Part shown: one piece after another, positions 8,381-15,696 of the stretch
How the letters are laid out: every line of letters starts with the position of its first letter
Position numbering within the stretch: position 1 is the stretch's first letter
Assembly (NCBI RefSeq): GCF_035590735.1
Contig: NZ_CP141595.1
Location: 4,313,001-4,377,000, forward strand
DNA length: 64,000 nt
Direction of reading: 5' to 3'
DNA from: Rossellomorea aquimaris
GTDB taxonomy: Bacteria > Bacillota > Bacilli > Bacillales > Bacillaceae_B
The notes under the pieces: generated by a model
Databases searched by the model: none
Told to the model about the DNA's origin: nothing
What the model saw: the letters and a program-made list of their open reading frames with translations, nothing else
Made by a program: the position numbers and the translations under genes

Positions 8381-9421
8381 TTATCCTTTTATCACCTGGT
8401 ACCCGGCAGCTTTCTGAAGCCTGTTCATAATCGCCAGCCCAACCCCTTCTTCGGGAAACATTTCGGCGAAAATAATATCTACGTCACTTTTATTAAAAGC
8501 ACGCAGCGTATCGTAGAGATTTCGAGCGACTGTTGTTAGGTCTTCTCTCCGACCAACCGTGAGAATGACGTCTGCCTGGAAGTCATCCACGAATTCTTCC
8601 GTTGTTAATACTCCTACTTTGAGACCTTCTGCTTTTTTGTCATCTACTAATTTCTGAAGATCTGCCCTCGTACCATCCACCAAATACACAGGAGCATCAG
8701 GGGCATAGTGCGTATATTTCATTCCAGGGGATTTCGGAGCACCCTTCCCTTCTTTTAAAGAAGGATCCACTTCCACTATACCGACCACTTCTTCCAGCTG
8801 TTCCCTGGTGACTCCTCCGGGACGTAAAATGACTGGCCTTGGTCCCGTACAATCCACTACTGTCGACTCGACACCCACACCTGTTTCCCCTCCGTCGACC
8901 AATCCTGCAATCCGTTCTTCCAGATCATCGATGACATGCTGAGCCGTTGTCGGACTTGGTTTTCCTGAGCGGTTGGCGCTTGGTGCCGCAATCGGGAGTC
9001 CAGACGCTTCAATGATTGCCAGGGCTACAGGGTGATCAGGCATCCGGATCCCCACAGTCGGTAAACCCGCTGTTACTTTTTGAGAAAATACATTTTCCTT
9101 ATTTTTAAAAATAATCGTTAATGGACCCGGCCAAAAAGCATCGATGAGGTTCGCTGCATCAGATGGGACCTCTGCTACAAGTCCATCCAACTGATTTTTA
9201 TTTGATATGTGGACAATCAGTGGATTATCCGATGGTCTTCCCTTCGCTTCGAAGATTTTCTCCACAGCCGTATCTGATTTTGCATTGGCACCCAGACCAT
9301 AAACCGTCTCTGTCGGGAACGCCACCACCTCATTCTGTTGAAGGATCTTCGCTGCATCCACAATTTGTGGATAACTTTCATTGTTATCCACATCTCTTTC
9401 CACAATCCAATGTTTCATCAT
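8381..9421 (-). CDS. ywlC: L-threonylcarbamoyladenylate synthase (Sua5/YwlC type)
   Basis: A 346-residue enzyme that makes threonylcarbamoyl-AMP from threonine, bicarbonate and ATP for the t6A37 modification of ANN-decoding tRNAs. The YrdC/TsaC domain (about residues 15-210) shows VVAFPTETVYGLGANA, KGRPSDNPLIVHI and PSANRSGKPSPT; the C-terminal Sua5 domain (about 240-345) includes KSPGMKYTHYAP. I choose ATG 9421 (MMKHW) with AAGGTGG 9 bases upstream; ATG 9418 is equally possible, and the longer 381-residue frame has no ribosome binding site. Its first codons overlap two perfect DnaA boxes. Length equals B. subtilis YwlC. Confidence 0.94.
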   Translation of the reverse strand: MMKHWIVERDVDNNESYPQIVDAAKILQQNEVVAFPTETVYGLGANAKSDTAVEKIFEAKGRPSDNPLIVHISNKNQLDGLVAEVPSDAANLIDAFWPGPLTIIFKNKENVFSQKVTAGLPTVGIRMPDHPVALAIIEASGLPIAAPSANRSGKPSPTTAQHVIDDLEERIAGLVDGGETGVGVESTVVDCTGPRPVILRPGGVTREQLEEVVGIVEVDPSLKEGKGAPKSPGMKYTHYAPDAPVYLVDGTRADLQKLVDDKKAEGLKVGVLTTEEFVDDFQADVILTVGRREDLTTVARNLYDTLRAFNKSDVDIIFAEMFPEEGVGLAIMNRLQKAAGYQVIKG

Positions 9422-9648
9422 TTCCGTCATCCACCTTCTATTATCAACACTCATTTCTGTGTATAGATACAGAATTAACAAGCGTTCTAGAACTTTACTC
9501 TTTTGAAAGTATAAAAGAAACCCCACAAATTCTCAAGTATCGTCCACAAAACGCGAATGAAACTCTACAGACTGTGGATAAACCTGTGGATGGTGTGAAT
9601 AATTCTGAAAAAAGAGATATTTACGTTACTGACCGTGACCTCACGCAA

Positions 9649-9657
9649 TTTGTCGAA
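9649..9657. promoter_or_regulatory. Candidate Spo0A box in the DnaA-box cluster (1)
   Basis: TTTGTCGAA matches the Spo0A-binding consensus. A second identical 9-mer lies exactly 100 bases to the right. Both lie between DnaA boxes in the ywlB-ywlC gap. Confidence 0.45.
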
Positions 9658-9666
9658 TTTCCATAT

Positions 9667-9704
9667 AAAAAAACTGAATCATTTCTCAATAGAAATGATT
9701 CAGT
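9667..9704 (-). terminator. Terminator of ywlB
   Basis: A 14-bp perfect hairpin (ACTGAATCATTTCT, loop of four) followed on the minus strand by six T. It lies about 70 bases past the ywlB stop, inside the DnaA-box cluster. Confidence 0.88.
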
Positions 9705-9748
9705 CTACTAGCAGACTACTATCGCAAAATAATTTCTATAAGTTGAAA

Positions 9749-9757
9749 TTTGTCGAA
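9749..9757. promoter_or_regulatory. Candidate Spo0A box in the DnaA-box cluster (2)
   Basis: A second TTTGTCGAA, 16 bases beyond the ywlB stop codon and in the same orientation as the one at 9649. Confidence 0.45.
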
Positions 9758-9772
9758 ACCCCTCAAATCTAC

Positions 9773-10213
9773 CTAAAGGTCAAGCCTCATCGTAATACAG
9801 TTATCCACAGTGGATAACTTTTGAGCGTGAACAAATTTCTCCAACTCATCCACAAAAGGCTTATTTTCCTGTTGAAAACCTAGCAAGTCAAAGAAATTCA
9901 GTGACGCTTTTCGATTGGAGATCAAGTAAAGACGCGTAAGTTCTTTTTCTTTCGCCAATTTTAGTATTTCTTGAAAAAGAGCAAACAATTCTTCACTTTC
10001 AAAAGATGAGGTCACAACAAGGGAGCGAAGAAGCCCAATCTTCTCTTGAACCTCAATACCTAGAGTCCCAATTAACTGGTTGTCTGAGTCTTCTACTACT
10101 AAAAAGCAATCAATACTATTTTTAATGCCTTCTGTGCTTAATCCTGCTTTCATTAAGAAGGCTACTACTTCATGGATATCTTCTTGTGTTGCTTGGCGAA
10201 TCACTTTTAACAT
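9773..10213 (-). CDS. ywlB: GNAT-fold acetyltransferase-like protein YwlB
   Basis: A 146-residue protein of the GCN5-related N-acetyltransferase fold, orthologous by position and length to B. subtilis YwlB; substrate unknown. The N-terminus (LKVIRQATQEDIHEVVAFL) and the core strand (QLIGTLGIEVQEKIGLLRSLVVTSSFE) fit the GNAT pattern, though the usual pyrophosphate-binding loop is not clear. ATG 10213 has GGGAGG about 10 bases upstream; a GTG at 10216 is an alternative. The 3' part of the gene overlaps two DnaA boxes, so its codons may be partly constrained by DNA binding. Confidence 0.82.
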   Translation of the reverse strand: MLKVIRQATQEDIHEVVAFLMKAGLSTEGIKNSIDCFLVVEDSDNQLIGTLGIEVQEKIGLLRSLVVTSSFESEELFALFQEILKLAKEKELTRLYLISNRKASLNFFDLLGFQQENKPFVDELEKFVHAQKLSTVDNCITMRLDL

Positions 10214-10326
10214 CACATTTCATCCTCCCTTTTCTATCATCCCCTAATGTTAATGTATGAGGTGAAAAAGAGAATAGAACAGGTTGTTGTGAAAAAATAC
10301 TAGAACGATAGATTTCCTTCGAACGT

Positions 10327-10358
10327 AAAAAGAGCTCCATCTCTGGTGGATGAAGCCC
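10327..10358 (-). terminator. Terminator of spoIIR
   Basis: GGGCTTCATC pairs with GATGGAGCTC (two G-U pairs) and is followed by TTTTT on the minus strand, six bases past the stop codon. Confidence 0.82.
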
Positions 10359-10364
10359 TACGTA

Positions 10365-11240
10365 TTACTTATTGAATAATCCCTTGAAAAAATCGACTAC
10401 GAAGAACCGAACCTCAACTTCTTCCTCATCTCCTTCTTCAACGAAGACTGGCTGTTCTTGTGCTTCTGCCGTTTCAATCTCTTCTGTTACAGGAATTTCT
10501 TCTTTCTGAGGCTCTTCAACTACTACCGCCTCTTCCATCGTCGCCGCTTCCACCTTTTCCACCTCGACCTCTTTATAGGCAATAACATCTTCCATGACGA
10601 TTTCAGGCGATTGCGTTTCTACTGCTTCAGTACTTGAATCTATCTCTGTCGTTTCACCAACTTCATCTTCCGGATCCACTTCAGTGACCTCATTCCCACT
10701 CGCTTCCACTTTCGTTTCAAACCCAGGACTTCTTACCGCATTTCCAGTCGAGAAATCAAGGAAGCATAGAGGAGGATAAAGAACACACCACCAGTTTGCT
10801 CCTTCTCCTGCACCCAGAGTGATCAACACCGCTTCATACTCGCCTGCCGGATACAAATACTGACCGTATAATTTAGTAGGAAACTCCACTTTTCCAAAAT
10901 CAATTTTCACCGATTGATCCAAGCCTTGCTCAGCGACAACTCCTTCGGCAATTTTCTGCAGCTGTGGCAAGCCTGCTTTAATCACTGATTTCGCTTCATC
11001 CTGTGATGTAAGAGTCTCCACCCAATTCGTGATCTCTTTATTCACTTCATCACGAACGAGTCTCTTCACATGTTGGTCCTGCTCCAAATCACTGTTTGCC
11101 AGAATCCGCAGTCGAATCGCTTCTTCCGGGATTACCATCGTCTCCTGAGCCGCCAGTTCCTGCTTCGGTATATATAAACTTAGAATCGTTCCTAATGATA
11201 GAATCAAGATATACAATAAAACCGTATGTTTTGTTTTCAT
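10365..11240 (-). CDS. spoIIR: Stage II sporulation protein R, with acidic extension
   Basis: A secreted forespore signalling protein that activates the SpoIIGA protease, which processes pro-sigma-E in the mother cell. Residues ~7-25 form an N-terminal signal or anchor segment. The conserved core follows (IRLRILANSDLEQDQHVKR, KIDFGKVEFPTKLYGQ, YPAGEYEAVLITLGAGEGANWWCVLYPPLC). It has 291 residues against about 224 in B. subtilis. The extra length is a ~90-residue Glu/Val-rich low-complexity stretch between the core and a conserved C-terminal tail (VRFFVVDFFKGLFNK). It has its own terminator. Confidence 0.93.
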   Translation of the reverse strand: MKTKHTVLLYILILSLGTILSLYIPKQELAAQETMVIPEEAIRLRILANSDLEQDQHVKRLVRDEVNKEITNWVETLTSQDEAKSVIKAGLPQLQKIAEGVVAEQGLDQSVKIDFGKVEFPTKLYGQYLYPAGEYEAVLITLGAGEGANWWCVLYPPLCFLDFSTGNAVRSPGFETKVEASGNEVTEVDPEDEVGETTEIDSSTEAVETQSPEIVMEDVIAYKEVEVEKVEAATMEEAVVVEEPQKEEIPVTEEIETAEAQEQPVFVEEGDEEEVEVRFFVVDFFKGLFNK

Positions 11241-11360
11241 TTCCTCTCCCCCTCAGTAAAACAGTCTAGTCAAAAAGGGGAAATCTTAAACTAGTAAAAT
11301 AACATTTTGTTTGGAAATTCTGCTGAATTTCGATTTTGAAAATATAGTTGTTTTTAAAAA

Positions 11361-11498
11361 AGCGAGTGCTAGTTGATTTCCGCTCCAGGTGCTCGCTTTC
11401 AGCGGGGCTGGCGGTGAGCCTCCTCGGCTGCGCCTCCGGGGCTCTCACCTGTCCAGCTTTTCCCGCAGGATTCGAGCACCTTCCGCTCCAATCAACTT
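11361..11498. repeat. C-family repeat, copy 1
   Basis: A ~138-bp imperfect palindrome in the spoIIR-prmC gap. The left end reads GTTGATTTCCGCTCC and the right end TTCCGCTCCAATCAAC, with GTGCTCGCTTTC and TTCGAGCACC as inner arms and a GAGCCTCCTCGGCT core. The remainder of 11241-11637 contains no gene that I can support. Confidence 0.88.
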
Positions 11499-11597
11499 TC
11501 TGAGTATCTATCTTTCACAGAGAAAAATAATGAAAACAACTTTTTATATCCAAGCTGACAATGCCTGCATTCATACCAAAACTGACTCTTTTTCAAC

Positions 11598-11629
11598 AAA
11601 AAACACCCCCGATCATACGAATCGAGGGT
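11598..11629 (-). terminator. Terminator of the prfA-prmC transcript
   Basis: ACCCTCGAT pairs with ATCGGGGGT (one G-U pair) followed by GTTTTTT on the minus strand, just past the prmC stop. Confidence 0.85.
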
Positions 11630-11637
11630 CAACATCC

Positions 11638-12510
11638 TTATTTTCTCTCACAAAACACCATACGATCTTTCCCGTTGATATCATGAACGACTTCCACTTC
11701 TGCATCAGGAAATGTATCCCGAAGTAAGTCAGCCACCGTCTCGCCCTGTCCGACTCCGACTTCGAAACCGATCAGACATTTTTCCTTCATTACCAACGGC
11801 AGTTCATCCATAAATCTCTTGTATAGATCAAAGCCATCTTCCCCGCCAAACAAAGCGAGTTCAGGTTCATGTTCAATGACTATATCTGATAGCGTTTCAC
11901 GATCTGTCAGGGGAATATATGGAGGATTCGATAAAAGGATATCGAGTTTCACGCCTTCTTCAATTAAAGGCTGCAATAAGTCCCCTTCAAAAAAGCGAAC
12001 CTCAGCTCCGAGTCTCTCACTATTTTCATTGGCAACAGCAAGCGCTTCACTAGAAATATCCACAGCCATCATATCAAGTGGAAAACGATCCGCCTCAAGC
12101 TTCAACGTAATCGCAATCGCCCCGCTACCCGTTCCAACATCAGCAGCCAGCAAAGAAGTGTCCGAATCACTAAACAGATCCTTCATTTTCTGCAAGCCAT
12201 AATAAATCAGTTCTTCCGTTTCAGGTCTCGGAATCAGCACATGCTCATTCACCACAAACTCCCGACCATAAAACTCCTCAACCCCAATAATATGCTGAAT
12301 CGGCACTCCACCAACATGCCGGCGAATCCCATCCTGGAATTCTTCCCACTTCTCTAGAGGGACGGACCTCCGCTGTTCAGCCAGAAGTTGGGATCGGGAC
12401 ATCCCTACTAAATGCCGCAAATAGATTTCTCCCACATTTTCATCACGGCCATTTTCGACTAAAAAAGAAGAAGCCCATTTTAGGGCTTCAAATATGGTAA
12501 CAGACGTCAT
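11638..12510 (-). CDS. prmC: Release-factor glutamine N5-methyltransferase
   Basis: A 290-residue SAM-dependent enzyme that methylates the glutamine of the GGQ motif of release factors RF1 and RF2. The N-terminal helical domain is followed by a Rossmann-type methyltransferase domain with DVGTGSGAIAI near residue 120 and the catalytic NPPY (LLSNPPYIP) near 187. ATG 12510 overlaps the last base of the prfA stop (TAATG), so translation is probably coupled to its substrate gene. Codons encoding about RRSVPL (12357-12370) consist of an exact A-family repeat motif, a dispersed intergenic sequence taken up in the reading frame. Confidence 0.95.
   Translation of the reverse strand: MTSVTIFEALKWASSFLVENGRDENVGEIYLRHLVGMSRSQLLAEQRRSVPLEKWEEFQDGIRRHVGGVPIQHIIGVEEFYGREFVVNEHVLIPRPETEELIYYGLQKMKDLFSDSDTSLLAADVGTGSGAIAITLKLEADRFPLDMMAVDISSEALAVANENSERLGAEVRFFEGDLLQPLIEEGVKLDILLSNPPYIPLTDRETLSDIVIEHEPELALFGGEDGFDLYKRFMDELPLVMKEKCLIGFEVGVGQGETVADLLRDTFPDAEVEVVHDINGKDRMVFCERK
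12357..12370. repeat. A-family motif embedded in prmC
   Basis: GAGGGACGGACCTC, identical to the intergenic copies, lies in frame in the N-terminal helical domain of prmC. It is the only copy I found in a coding sequence. Confidence 0.8.
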
Positions 12511-13580
12511 TATTCTTCCAATCTCTCTAGAAGTTTGGATTGATCCTCGATGATTAACGCATCGATGACTTCATCCATCTTTCCTTCAAGAATTTGGTCA
12601 AGCTTTTGTATCGTCAATCCGATCCGATGATCCGTTACGCGGTTTTGTGGGAAATTGTACGTACGGATACGTTCGGAACGGTCACCTGTACCAACCGCTG
12701 ATTTACGGTTTGCATCGTATTCAGCTTGAACTTCACGTTGGAATTTATCGTAAACGCGGGCACGCAATACTTTCATTGCTTTCTCTTTGTTCTTGATTTG
12801 TGACTTTTCATCCTGACATGACACGACTACACCTGTCGGCATGTGAGTCAGACGGACAGCAGACATGGTTGTATTAACACTTTGTCCTCCCGGGCCACTG
12901 GATGCGAAGGTATCGACACGGATATCTTTGTCGTGAATATCCACTTCGACTTCTTCCGCTTCCGGCAGACAGGCAACCGTTGCCGTCGACGTATGAATAC
13001 GTCCGCCGGATTCTGTTTCAGGTACACGTTGCACACGGTGTGCCCCGTTTTCGTATTTCATTTTGGAGAATGCTCCATTTCCGTTGATCATAAAGATGAT
13101 TTCTTTATATCCACCGACGCCAGTCGAGTTCGCTTCCATCACTTCGGTCTTCCAACCTTGTGATTCTGCATAGCGGCTGTACATACGGTATAAGTCACCG
13201 GCAAACAGGGCTGCTTCATCTCCACCTGCAGCACCACGGACCTCCATGATTACGTTCTTATCATCGTTCGGGTCTTTCGGGATCAATAATATTTTCAGAC
13301 GGGCTTCCAATGCTTCAATTTGTTCTTCAAGCTCGGAAACTTCTTCTTTCACCATTTCACGCATATCAGCATCAAGCTTATCATCCAGCATTGCCTTAGC
13401 GTCTTTATACTGCCCAGTAAGTTCTTTATATTCTCGATATGCTTCTACCGTTGCTTGGATGTCTGATTGCTCTTTTGAATAATCTCTTAGCTTCTTTGGG
13501 TCATTCACAATTTCTGGATCACTCAATAGTTCATTTAACTTATCATAGCGATCTTCCACTGCTTGTAAACGATCGAACAC
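12510..13580 (-). CDS. prfA: Peptide chain release factor 1
   Basis: A 356-residue class I release factor that recognises UAA and UAG stop codons and triggers peptide release. The GGQ motif is present in SSGPGGQSVNTTMSAVRLTH near residue 230, and the recognition loop (PxT-type: HTSTATVACLP) precedes it near 195. The length is standard. I read a GTG start at 13580 with GAGGTGA six bases upstream. It forms a two-gene operon with prmC, which methylates its GGQ glutamine. Confidence 0.97.
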   Translation of the reverse strand: MFDRLQAVEDRYDKLNELLSDPEIVNDPKKLRDYSKEQSDIQATVEAYREYKELTGQYKDAKAMLDDKLDADMREMVKEEVSELEEQIEALEARLKILLIPKDPNDDKNVIMEVRGAAGGDEAALFAGDLYRMYSRYAESQGWKTEVMEANSTGVGGYKEIIFMINGNGAFSKMKYENGAHRVQRVPETESGGRIHTSTATVACLPEAEEVEVDIHDKDIRVDTFASSGPGGQSVNTTMSAVRLTHMPTGVVVSCQDEKSQIKNKEKAMKVLRARVYDKFQREVQAEYDANRKSAVGTGDRSERIRTYNFPQNRVTDHRIGLTIQKLDQILEGKMDEVIDALIIEDQSKLLERLEE

Positions 13581-13690
13581 AGCTATTCACCTCAATTTTA
13601 GTCCATAACAGTCTAATTATATTATATGGTGTATGCAAACACAAGGAAGATCGGGGGTAGGAGGAAGGCATAAACAGGTGGATTTTATGC

Positions 13691-13733
13691 AAAAGGCAAG
13701 CAGGTCAGTCTCCAGACCTGCTTGCACTTTTTT
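13691..13733. terminator. Terminator between the sporulation lipoprotein gene and prfA
   Basis: GCAAGCAGGTC and its complement are separated by 8 bases, with A and T runs on both sides. It begins at the stop codon of the lipoprotein gene and would end that transcript before prfA. Confidence 0.88.
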
Positions 13734-14184
13734 ATCTTTCGGTGATTTTTACATTTACATCGTACTTTGGAATGGCTTTCTCCAGTCTCTCTTTTAACAT
13801 CGCTTCTTCTTTATCCGTCTCAGCCATACTCATTTCATTTTGGGTATGGGCCGTCACCCACATTTGTTCGCCATTGATCCACACTTCATCTGGTTCGAAG
13901 TTGGAATACTCCCTCACAACCTCACGTGCCTTGTCTTCATACACACCAGTTGTCGTCGATGTTGTGCCTGGTGAGTTCGTCAGGTTTGGAAAGTTAGGGT
14001 TTTCATTTGTCGTATTTCTGACGATTTTATCTTGACGATCATTTTGATCATCTTTTCGATTATCAATGAATCGTGTTCCATTTTGATCCTCGTGCATACC
14101 GAATTCAGATTCCTGATTCACTCCACACGCAGTGATTAAAATGAAGAATACCGTAAAGGATAAAACTAATACTAGTTTTTTCAT
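13732..14184 (-). CDS. YhcN/YlaJ-family sporulation lipoprotein
   Basis: A 150-residue predicted lipoprotein. The signal peptide MKKLVLVLSFTVFFILITAC ends in a lipobox (ITAC) with the lipidated Cys near residue 20. A polar Asn/Asp-rich linker and then a C-terminal domain (EVVREYSNFEPDEVWINGEQ and EKAIPKYDVNVKITER) resemble the YhcN/YlaJ family, whose members occur in the spore inner membrane or coat and affect germination. I start at ATG 14184 because AGGAGGTG lies 7 bases upstream; the 47 residues before it have no support. Its presence beside tdk and prfA differs from B. subtilis. Confidence 0.8.
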   Translation of the reverse strand: MKKLVLVLSFTVFFILITACGVNQESEFGMHEDQNGTRFIDNRKDDQNDRQDKIVRNTTNENPNFPNLTNSPGTTSTTTGVYEDKAREVVREYSNFEPDEVWINGEQMWVTAHTQNEMSMAETDKEEAMLKERLEKAIPKYDVNVKITER

Positions 14185-14301
14185 GCTTTTACACCTCCTG
14201 CTTTTAGGATTTCCCACAGGAAAGTGCTTATGCACATAAAAGCGGAGACAAGTGTAAGGATAGCCTGAATAAAAGCGGTGTCGAATTTTCTTTACATCTA
14301 A

Positions 14302-14340
14302 TAAAAAAACAAAGCCACAAACCAATGACTTTGTTTTTTA
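14302..14340 (-). terminator. Terminator of tdk
   Basis: AACAAAGTC and GGCTTTGTT pair and are followed by seven T on the minus strand, directly after the tdk stop. Confidence 0.82.
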
Positions 14341-14347
14341 TCATTAT

Positions 14348-14959
14348 TTATACTTCCTTCACCATATCAGGTGTAACGCTCATTCCAGTCGGAACTTCAT
14401 GGTGATGACGGCATCTTGGTTCATAGGCTTCAGATGCCCCCACCAGGATGACGGGATCATCGTAGCAAGCTGGTTCGCCGTTGATTAATCGTTGCGTTCG
14501 ACTTGCAGGAGAGCCGCATACTGCACAAACGGCTTGAAGTTTCGTCACTTGCTCAGCAATGGACAATAAGTCCGGCATCGGACCGAATGGTTCTCCGCGG
14601 AAATCCTGATCAAGTCCTGCGAGGATGACACGATATCCACTGTTTGCTAATTTTTGGACGACCTCTACAATGCCTTCGTCAAAAAATTGAACCTCATCAA
14701 TAGCTACGACATCCACCTCTGGATTCAGGTCATCGAGGATCACATGTGAACCCTCGACTGCTTTGGCGATGACAGAGGTACCATTATGAGATACAACCGA
14801 CTCATCACTATAGCGATTATCTAGTTTTGGCTTATACACTGCAATTTCCTGTTTAGCAAATTGAGTGCGTCTTACCCGGCGGATCAGTTCCTCGGATTTC
14901 CCTGAGAACATACTGCCGCAAATGACTTCTACCCAACCCGTTTGTTTCATGACATACAC
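14348..14959 (-). CDS. tdk: Thymidine kinase
   Basis: A 203-residue type II thymidine kinase that phosphorylates thymidine to dTMP for salvage. The P-loop GSMFSGKSEELIRR lies near residue 15, DEVQFFDEG near 90, the lid region after FRGEPFGPMPDL, and the zinc site cysteines in AVCAVCGSPASRTQR and a C-terminal CRHHH. I read a GTG start at 14959 (encoding MYVMKQTG) with GGAGAGG 7-8 bases upstream; B. subtilis Tdk begins almost identically. Confidence 0.95.
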   Translation of the reverse strand: MYVMKQTGWVEVICGSMFSGKSEELIRRVRRTQFAKQEIAVYKPKLDNRYSDESVVSHNGTSVIAKAVEGSHVILDDLNPEVDVVAIDEVQFFDEGIVEVVQKLANSGYRVILAGLDQDFRGEPFGPMPDLLSIAEQVTKLQAVCAVCGSPASRTQRLINGEPACYDDPVILVGASEAYEPRCRHHHEVPTGMSVTPDMVKEV

Positions 14960-15090
14960 GAAAGCGCCTCTCCTTCCTTATGCAATATTCTATAATAAAA
15001 CAGCCTGACTGTTAGTAAAAATGGACTACTCTTTAGTATAAAGCATTCCTTTATGTACGGGAAAAATGCTCAAGTTTCAGTAATTTGGCA

Positions 15091-15127
15091 GAAAAAAAGA
15101 GGCACAGCTCAATTGGAACTGCCTCTA
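15091..15127 (-). terminator. Second terminator after rpmE
   Basis: AGAGGCAGTTC pairs with GAGCTGTGCCTCT around a short loop, with a run of T downstream on the minus strand. Confidence 0.75.
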
Positions 15128-15155
15128 TTTCTTCAACCATTTGCTTTAAAGAGAA

Positions 15156-15193
15156 TAAAAAACAGGCAAGCATGAAGATCCTTGCCTGTTTTT
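15156..15193. terminator. First terminator after rpmE (bidirectional)
   Basis: AAAAACAGGCAAG and its complement flank a 10-base loop, giving a symmetrical terminator 80 bases past rpmE. Confidence 0.82.
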
Positions 15194-15271
15194 CTAATAG
15201 AAGAGAAGTGCCAATCCCACTCGTTTATGCCTTACGCACAAAGAAATTCGATATGACCTTCCAGCTCTTCA

Positions 15272-15484
15272 TTATTGTTGTTGATTTTTAAGACCGTATT
15301 TTTTGTTGAAACGGTCAACACGTCCACCAGCGTCAGCGAATTTCTGACGTCCTGTGTAGAATGGATGGCATTCAGAACATACCTCAACGCGCATTTCTTC
15401 CGCTACAGAACCAGTTTCAAATTCGTTACCGCAAGCACAGCTAACTTTGATCGTGTTGTACTTAGGATGAATTCCTGATTTCAT
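15272..15484 (-). CDS. rpmE: 50S ribosomal protein L31 (zinc-binding form)
   Basis: A 70-residue ribosomal protein of the large subunit. It carries the four-cysteine zinc site (CACGNEF and CSECHPFYTG), which marks the C+ paralogue that is replaced by YtiA under zinc limitation in B. subtilis. ATG 15484 (MKSGIHPKYN) is used because AAGGAG lies 9 bases upstream; the ATG at 15493 abuts that site. It sits between rho and tdk as in B. subtilis. Confidence 0.97.
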   Translation of the reverse strand: MKSGIHPKYNTIKVSCACGNEFETGSVAEEMRVEVCSECHPFYTGRQKFADAGGRVDRFNKKYGLKNQQQ

Positions 15485-15696
15485 TTCTTTCATCTCCTTC
15501 CGCCCTGAATCATCTGAGACAGAGTAATTTATTACGAAGATATATGTGATATGAGCATAAGCATGAGAGTTATAGCCAGCCCCTTACCACATCCATTTTT
15601 TAAAACACATTGACACTATTATAACAAGGACAAGTAATATTTGCAACCTGTAAAATTGGAAGTTACAGACATAGCCCCAATCATTCGATTACTAGA

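Larger units (their letters stand above)
9366..9854. promoter_or_regulatory. DnaA-box cluster spanning the ywlB-ywlC gap
   Basis: Four perfect DnaA boxes (TTATCCACA or its complement) occur at 9366-9374, 9384-9392, 9573-9581 and 9801-9809, with near-matches at 9585-9593, 9809-9817 and 9846-9854. A perfect 9-mer is expected about once or less in a 64-kb window, so four within 450 bases is far from random. From memory, DnaA-binding studies of B. subtilis report such a cluster at ywlC-ywlB among a handful of sites away from oriC. It could titrate DnaA and affect initiation timing, or regulate ywlC. Confidence 0.85.
14960..15271. other. Gap between rpmE and tdk with two terminators
   Basis: The 312 bases hold no gene. 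They contain two rho-independent terminators in series, listed separately, and a short AT-rich stretch upstream of tdk. Confidence 0.6.
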
